Position numbers and translations under genes: made by a program
The notes under the pieces: model-generated
Seen by the model: only the letters and a program-made list of their open reading frames with translations
What the model was told of the DNA's origin: nothing
The model's database searches: none
Shown here: piece by piece, positions 55,001-62,529 of the stretch
How positions within the stretch are numbered: the stretch's first letter is position 1
Layout: every line of letters starts with the position of its first letter
NCBI GenBank assembly: GCA_905221605.1
Contig: CAJNDS010001757.1
Coordinates: forward strand, 215,001 to 279,000
Reading direction: 5' to 3'
Source of the DNA: Symbiodinium natans
Taxonomy: Eukaryota; Sar; Dinophyceae; Suessiales; Symbiodiniaceae
Length of the DNA: 64,000 bases

Positions 55001-58000
55001 GCCCCCCCCAAGCCAAAAAAAAAACAGAGGCCGGCCTGCTTGCGCTTCACCTGTCCGGCCATCTTGGGTCGTCTGGGGCCCTTCTTGGGACACAGCAGCT
55101 CGACCCCGCAAGCCCTTCAAGCAAGCCCTGAATCTGAAAACGCCAAGTCCCGGGCTTCAGGGGCTCTGAAGCCCGAGGCTAAGAAAAGCCCGAGTCCAAG
55201 CCCTAAACCCTAAACCCTAAACCCCAAACCCTAAACCCTAAACCCTAAACCCCAAACCCTAAACCCTAAACCCTAAACCTAAACCCTAAACCCCTTTGTC
55301 CCCGGAAGCCAAAGGTGTCGCCTGCAGGAGGCTCCTCCACTTCACATCGAGCAGGGACAGCTTCTGCGACCTCGGCTCGGGAGCTCAAGAGGTTTAGGGT
55401 TTAGGGTTTAGGGTTTAGGGTTTGGGGTTTAGGGTTTAGGGTTTAGGGTTTAGGGTTTAGGGTTTAGGGATCCGGTCCAAACTTCTTCGGACGACCAAGA
55501 TATTTGGTGGTTTCCGAGAAGGGGGGGGTGTGCCATTTTTGGGCCCGTTTGTTAAGGGAATCCTGCTAGTTAGGGGTCCCCTATGTTCGTAAACCCCCCG
55601 GTTCAAACGCATGACTGAAGACCCGCTCTCGTCTGACATAACATCGTCGGACGAAGCCAGCAACTCAGAGCAGCACACGATGGCCACAGCCTTTTGAACT
55701 GCCTGGCACACAGAAGCGGCCCTTCTTGAAGAACCGGGGTCCCTACAAGCCCCCCTGATATCTCCCTTATACCCCCCTTATGTCCCCCCTTATACCCCCC
55801 ATTAGTCCCCCCATGATACCCCCCTTATACCCCCCCTTATACCCTTATACACACCAGGGTTTCGGCTGCAGGGGCGAAACTTTGAGAAAATCGAGTGGCG
55901 CCTGCAGCTCCTCGCTGCGAATCTTCTGGTTCGACTCGAAGTCGGCGGCCTGGGCACTTGAGGCGCTTAGGGGTCCCCTTCGGGTCGATTTAGGGTTTAG
56001 GGTTTAGGGTTTAGGGTTCAGGGTTTAGGGTTCAGGGTTTAGGGTTTAGGGTTTAGGGTGGGTTAGGGTTTAGGGTGAGGGTCCTTCCCCAAACAAGAGT
56101 AGGATTTCCTCATAGTCCTCGTAGTCGGGAGTTTAGGGTTCAGAGTCCTAAGAGCTGTCCTACAATGCACATGCAACAGCGCCTTCTGCCGGCAGGTTGA
56201 CGTCACGTCCTTGGCAGCCCAAGTAAGGTTTTCAGGACTGAGTGCGCACATGGTCGCGTGCTGATAGACATGATTCTAGGTGTACGAAACATACGCGGGG
56301 GGTTTACGATACTAGGGGGTACCTTATTGAAGTCCTTATGATAAGGGGATCCGACTATTTGGGGGTCTATGGGTCCCTTACTTTCGTAAACCCTTTCGAA
56401 AAGGTCCTAAAGCGGCCGGCACTGACAGACTGAGAGCACTCTTCGGGCATTGGCTCTTCCACATAGATTGAGGCGCGGACGTCCAGGTACTTGGTGTCGG
56501 CATCCTGCAGCTTGCTGATGGCTCGTGGTGTGTCGGACTTGATCCACACTTCCACCATGCCTAGAGGATCCTCCACGGCTTCGGCCCGGCTTGCGTACAC
56601 ACCCCCTTGCCGAGGAACATCGAGCCCCCCAATTCCCCCCCCCCCCCCCCCCCGCTGCAACCTTCGAGGAGGTCGCCGTGTTTTTCTCGTCCTGTGCCCA
56701 AAAGTATGTTAGTGGGAGGGAAGCGGTGGGAATGCAAGAGCCATGAATTCTGAGTTAGGCTGCTTTGCAACTGTCCCAAAGTCGTTGCTACCAGTTGCAA
56801 AAGGGCCACAGAAAAAAAGTTGCAACGAAAATCGGCCATGTCAGAAATTGTTCAGAATCATCTTCAGAATCATCTTCAGAATCATCACGGCTGTTCCGGA
56901 ACTACAGGAACCGCTGACGAAGGAACCGCACAACATAGCAGCAACCGTGACTGCAATCAAGAACAAACTGCAGAAACCCCATCCGAGCCTCGAATCCAAT
57001 ATCCTTGCCGTCAATTGTCTCTAGGGCTTGGGTATAGGTAGAATCCCGCCTCCAGCGACGCCTTCAGTGCCAGCTTCTTGCTCTTCAGGGTGACTTTGCG
57101 GGACTGGTCCTGCAGGCGTGCAGGATGCGGCAGGGAAACAAGTCTCATACTTGCAAGAACAAAAAAGCAGGCGCGGGCGGGACCGATATCTTCTCTTCTG
57201 CAAAGCTCTCAAGGGGGGGGTTCGCGAGGCCAGCCCCTGTAAATAGTACCCTCTAAAACTCTTAAGTCACTCTTAGGAACCCTTAAGGGGGATCGAATTT
57301 ACTATTGCGTCATTCTTAAGAACCCTTAAGGGGCCCCATTTTTTGGGGGTCATTCCCTAGGAACCCCTAAAAGGACCTATTTTTTTTGCATCCTCCCCGG
57401 GGGTCTGGGGGGAGGCCTGTCCCCCATCCGGCGCCTGCGTCTCGGCGTCTGCCTGGCTCCTCAGGCTGGCGAGCATCAGCTCGTGGCTGTGGACCTTGGA
57501 CCTCATGTGGTGGCAATGGTCTTAATAATGCTAGTAGTAATAATGAAAATAATAATGACAATAACAATAATACATAATAGTAATGATAACAATACAGCGC
57601 TTTTGGGTCCAGGGTTTGGAGTTGCTGTTTTGGGGCAGAGCTCAGGGTGTCAAGGCCGAAATCCTCCAAAACATCCCCAAAATCTAGGGACTTGGCAGCC
57701 CAGTAACCATATTCTGATAAGGGCACCCTTTTTTGGGTTGGCTATCTTAAAAGGGAAACCATAAACAAATAAAGGGTACCACTGGGCTACCAAGGGGAAT
57801 TCCGCCAAGCATCGTCTCGGCCTTCTCGAGCGCCACTTTCTCCTGGCCGTCATATGCAAGCCACTGAGGCCCAAAATCCTCACAAGCACTCCACTTGAAC
57901 GCCTCCGCGCCCGCAGAGTTGTGCAACCCTCACCCTGCGCAACCAGTAACCGAGTATAGGCTCCAGCACAGCACCCCTGTCAGCGGAGGGCGGCCAAGGG

Positions 58001-61000
58001 GGTGCAAGGGCTCTTTTATTGGGTGATAAGCCCTCTAAACCCTACAATACCCCTAACCCCTAAAACCCTAAACCCTAGAACCCTAAAACCCTAAAACCCT
58101 GGGGTTGGGGAGTGTACATTGAAGATTAACGGCCTGAGGGGCTCCCAGTGGCCTCGTTGAACTTGCCCTTCAGTGCCTTGAGCATGGTGGTGATGTTGCC
58201 CGACTGGAAATCCTTGTTGGGGTAGGGTGGAAGGGCTCAACCTGGCTTTGAAAGCTGCTCACTACCCAAGGGGAACATGAAAGGTTCTCAAAAGCCCCCG
58301 AAGTCCCCACCCCTGAAAGCAAACAAAGCCCAACCTGGCTTAAAACTTGCGCAAACAAAGTTCCTGGGGTCGATTGGGTTGTTGCCGGGTCTTCATAGCA
58401 CATGGTCACTTCTCTAAAATCGTAGTCCCTTTTGGGGTCCTTATTACACGGCGGCCCCTCGTATTGGGGTACCCCCGAAAAGGGACCATCATTTAGAGCT
58501 GGCCACGTAGACGCAAGCCTGGCGCCTGAAGCAAGTGGCCCTCTCATCCTTCCCCGCCGAGCCACGTAGCCGTTGACCTTGGGGGTCGCCTGGGAGACCT
58601 CAGCGCGGGAAGGGGCATCGGAGGTTTAGGGCTTGAAGGGGCTGAGCTTCGATCCCACAAGGACGAGGGGTTGCGAGAGTTGAAGGAATGGCGGTTTTGC
58701 GGTTTTGCGGGAACTTAAAAAGTTTCGTCGGGCATTTGGCGGATAGGCGGGTTTTTGAGTTCCGGGCAGTCGGTTTGGGGTTGTTAGGCTTTGGGTCTTG
58801 CTTAGGTAGAGGAGCACACACAACGGTGACGTCTTGAACATGCTGGGCCCCAAACCAGCTTCTGCACGTCCTGGGGTGGGATTAGCTTAGGGCCCTTTTG
58901 GGGTGTGGTTTAGGCAGTTCGGATGGTCTCGGGCTTTAGGCGGAGAACCTTTTGGGAAGTTCTTTGGTCATGCTCATTATTCCCTTCCGGAAACGTCAGT
59001 TGCCTAAACAAAAACTGCAAGCCTCAACTGGAATTGCTCAAGGTTCGGGCTTTCCGGTGATAAAAAAAGGACACAAAAAAACTGTTTGGCTGCTGGACGT
59101 TGATGTCGTTTCAACCGTCAAGTCTCAACAAACTTGCAAACAATCTGCCCGCGGCTCACGTAGTGACAACAGCCCTCTCCGGCGTAGGATTGTCACACCC
59201 TCGCACACGGCGCAGCATTGCTTAGCGAAACTACGGCAACTCCTGGGCTCGGGCCTGCGCACCGCGCGAGGCCCCGAGCGATGCGGCGAACTGCGCAAAG
59301 GCCTCCCAAAGGCTCTCGGCTTCTCTCTGCAGGGGCCCCTCTAAGGGGTTGAAAGAGGCCCCATAGAGGCCCCAAACGGGCGGGTACAGGGCGTTCGGAT
59401 TTGTAAGGCTCCTGTGTTGGGTCCAGAGCATGTTAGAAGCTTGAAATGAAGCTGACCGCTCCCAAACCCTGGGCTAAGGCAACCCTCATACTATTAACAT
59501 CCTTCAAACACCTGAGGAATCCCAGAGTCCCCAAGCTCCATTGAGCATTCTTGAGCCCTTCAGAAGCCCCCAAAAACCACAAAACTCGTTCCTGGGCCGG
59601 CCTGCGGCCGGCTGTAGTCCTCCGAGTTTGTTGGGGAGGGTAGGGTGGCATCAGGGCGCTCGGAAGCGCAGGGGTTCAGGGGAAGGGGATGTTCGTCCTG
59701 CTTGGAGGGGGGGCCGGCCCTTACACGTCATTCCGAGGCGCCGGGCTCGGGGCATGTTCGGGGTTTGGGGTAAAACTAGGAATACAAGGCTGGAGGTCCG
59801 GTCTTGTGCCCCTCTTGCCTCCTTCTCAAGGGTTTCGATGGCCTTGCCAAGGGCATCCAGGGACTCGGCGTAGTCCTGCGGGTTTCGGAGTTTCAGGGGG
59901 TTTCGGGCATTTAGGGCGGAACAGGGGCTCGAATGATGTTTGCGGTCTCGGGAACCCACTGCACCAGCTTCCTGCCAGCACAGGCACATCATGAGACCCC
60001 AGCACTAACACAATCTAATCACAGAGAGCTACCACTATAATCGCACACAGGTGAATGCATGGGATGGGGAAGCATACATGTGGACTAGCCACCTCACAGA
60101 AGCCATGGGCCAAAGCACATGCTTGAGTTGGATGCTGACATGAAACCTGCACACTCAGGAGAGCTAAACTCTGTGCGCCCCAGCTTCCAAAAGATCTTAA
60201 ATCATGTTGAAGCGGCCCAGATCAGCCCGAACCATGTGCCCGAGATCTGTCAAACCCCGAAATTTCCAGAGTCCTTTCAGGACCCCCGCCCGCCCGAAAA
60301 GCCTCGAACACCTCTCTCTCAACTGCCGCTGGTCCTTCTGCTCCGAAGCGAAGTCCTTCGCCTCTGCCTCCCTCACCTGCAGGCGTTTTGGGTTCTTTGC
60401 AGGCGTTCGGGGCGTTTTGGGGGTGTCGAGGTAGAAGGGTTTAGGGTCCAAGTCCAAGGGAGTCTCTCGAGATTAGGACGTAAGGGTCTTTTGTTGGCCC
60501 AAAACACGAACTCATCCACCAGCCACAACCTCCCTAAGATCCCTAAACCCATGGATCTCACCTCCTGCAAACATCTTGTTGTCGGCGCGGTGCCGGGCCT
60601 TCGTGGCCTCACTCTCCTGCGCGGCAAGCTCCGCCGCCGCAGCGGCGTGGCCCTCAATCTCCTGCTGAAGTGTAGGAGCCCCAATGAGCCCACATAAAGA
60701 AAGGACAGGATCCTTATCTCCTGCTGAAGTGTAGGAAGTGTAGGAGCCCAACAAACCCACAAAAAGATAAGGACTCTACAAAGATGGTTTTCCAAAAACA
60801 TGCACCTGCCAGTGGGAGCAGGCCTGCCCACCCCACCCTCTATGGGGCTTGAGGGGCACGAAACTCTCTCACTCTCACTCTCACTTGCTTGCTCGCTTGC
60901 AGTGCGTATGGCCCCTCACTCTCTCCCTCCTCCCTTTTTTTCGTGGTTTTCTTTTCTTTTCGTTGCTGTCATTCTCTTTTCTCTTCTTTCCCCCGTGCCA

Positions 61001-61071
61001 AGGCACACCCCGATCCTGCATCCTCTGGGCACTGCACAACCCGTGGGAACGCCGTTTTTAGCCTCTCCTCG

Positions 61072-61165
<94 letters not shown>

Positions 61166-62428
61166 CGCTTGGCCCCCCCGAAGGGGAGCCGCCCCGAGGG
61201 GCGCGCGATGTCCTGGGTCTGTTGGCCCCCCTTCTTATGAAGGAAGAGAAGAAGTAGACATGCCCATCTTGTATGGACAAGAAAATGCGGTGACCAAAAA
61301 CATGCAAACCTATCTGAGTGGACCGAGTGATGGACCCGCCGCGATTAAGGTCACCCTGCATAATTCATGCACTGTAGAAAGGAAGTAAACAGTGGGTATC
61401 ACGCAGATCGGCGTGACCCCTGGTAAGTGTGGACTGAAGGTGAGAGAAAGTCCTCCCTCCCCGACAAACGAAACCCTCCCAACACCCTCAACTTCCAACT
61501 CAACGGTTTAGTGGGGGAGGGAGAGGCGAGTACGCCCGAGGGCTGGCAGATGGTTCTGGTATACTATCGAGCAGTGTACAGCGAACGACTCAGGGGTGCA
61601 CGACGAAAACTACTTGGGAATCAGTCGGACCTCGGTGGCTCCTACCGCCGGGTTCTGGGTTTTCACTGGGGTACATTCCAAACCAGTGTACAGCGTATGA
61701 CCTTCAGGGTGGAAGACCTTCGGGGACGTTTTGGGGTGGCTTAGGGTCGCAAGGTTTAAGCGCTCTTTGGTCACTGCTGGGTCAGTCTTGCAACTTCGAG
61801 GACTCGATCAGGTAGCGTCGTCTTGCTCCCAGCTGGTCGCCCCATGTTGGTTCTCTTCCACCCCCAGCTTTGTTTGTTCAGTGTGGCCCCCAATCCGACA
61901 GTCGGTCTTTGGTTCGTCTTCCTTCCCCCACGACCTCCATTCGTTGTCACTTTCCCAACGTGCGGTGGCTGTCGCTCTCTCTCCCAAGGGGCAAGGATGC
62001 ACTCGCTGGTGGCGTGCATCTTCTTCCGTGGCGGGTCGTTCTTCCGGAGACGGAGGTGCGCTTGTCATCCTTCTCTTCCTTGACGTACCTGCCTTGCGCG
62101 TCCCCCTTTCTTTGAGGGGGTGGTGCTGTCGGAGTTGGCGGTGAGGTCGATGAGGTAGATGTGGCTTTTGGCTGGCTCCTCCCAAAGCCATCCCTGAGAT
62201 GTGGTGCCATGGCTCAGGATTGTTCAGATTCCCTAGTTGTTTAGGGGCAACAAGAGATGCGCAGGTCCTGGAGACGACTGAAGGCATGCGGGGGTTACCG
62301 GGCAAAGGTAAAAGGGGTTTTAAGGCTCAAAGCTGTTCTGTTGAGAGGCTTGAAGGAAGCGGCGCGGGGCTCAAGCCCCCTAGGGAGGGGGCGGGTTCCC
62401 CCCCAGGCGACTTGAGCCAAAATGGCTA

Positions 62429-62463
<35 letters not shown>

Positions 62464-62497
62464 GCACGCGTAGCCCCCCCACAGAGGTCTCTGTCTC

Positions 62498-62529
<32 letters not shown>

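Noticed and set aside
59231-59320. Extra coiled-coil exon (AFAQFAASLGAS)
   Set aside because: It has an AG|G acceptor and a plausible helical reading, but no clear match to the family and no certain donor, so I left it out of the exon list.
62411-62432. Spliced-leader RNA gene
   Set aside because: The leader is followed by TCGCC, not by a GT donor, and I see no Sm-binding site downstream. A retroposed mRNA end explains it better.
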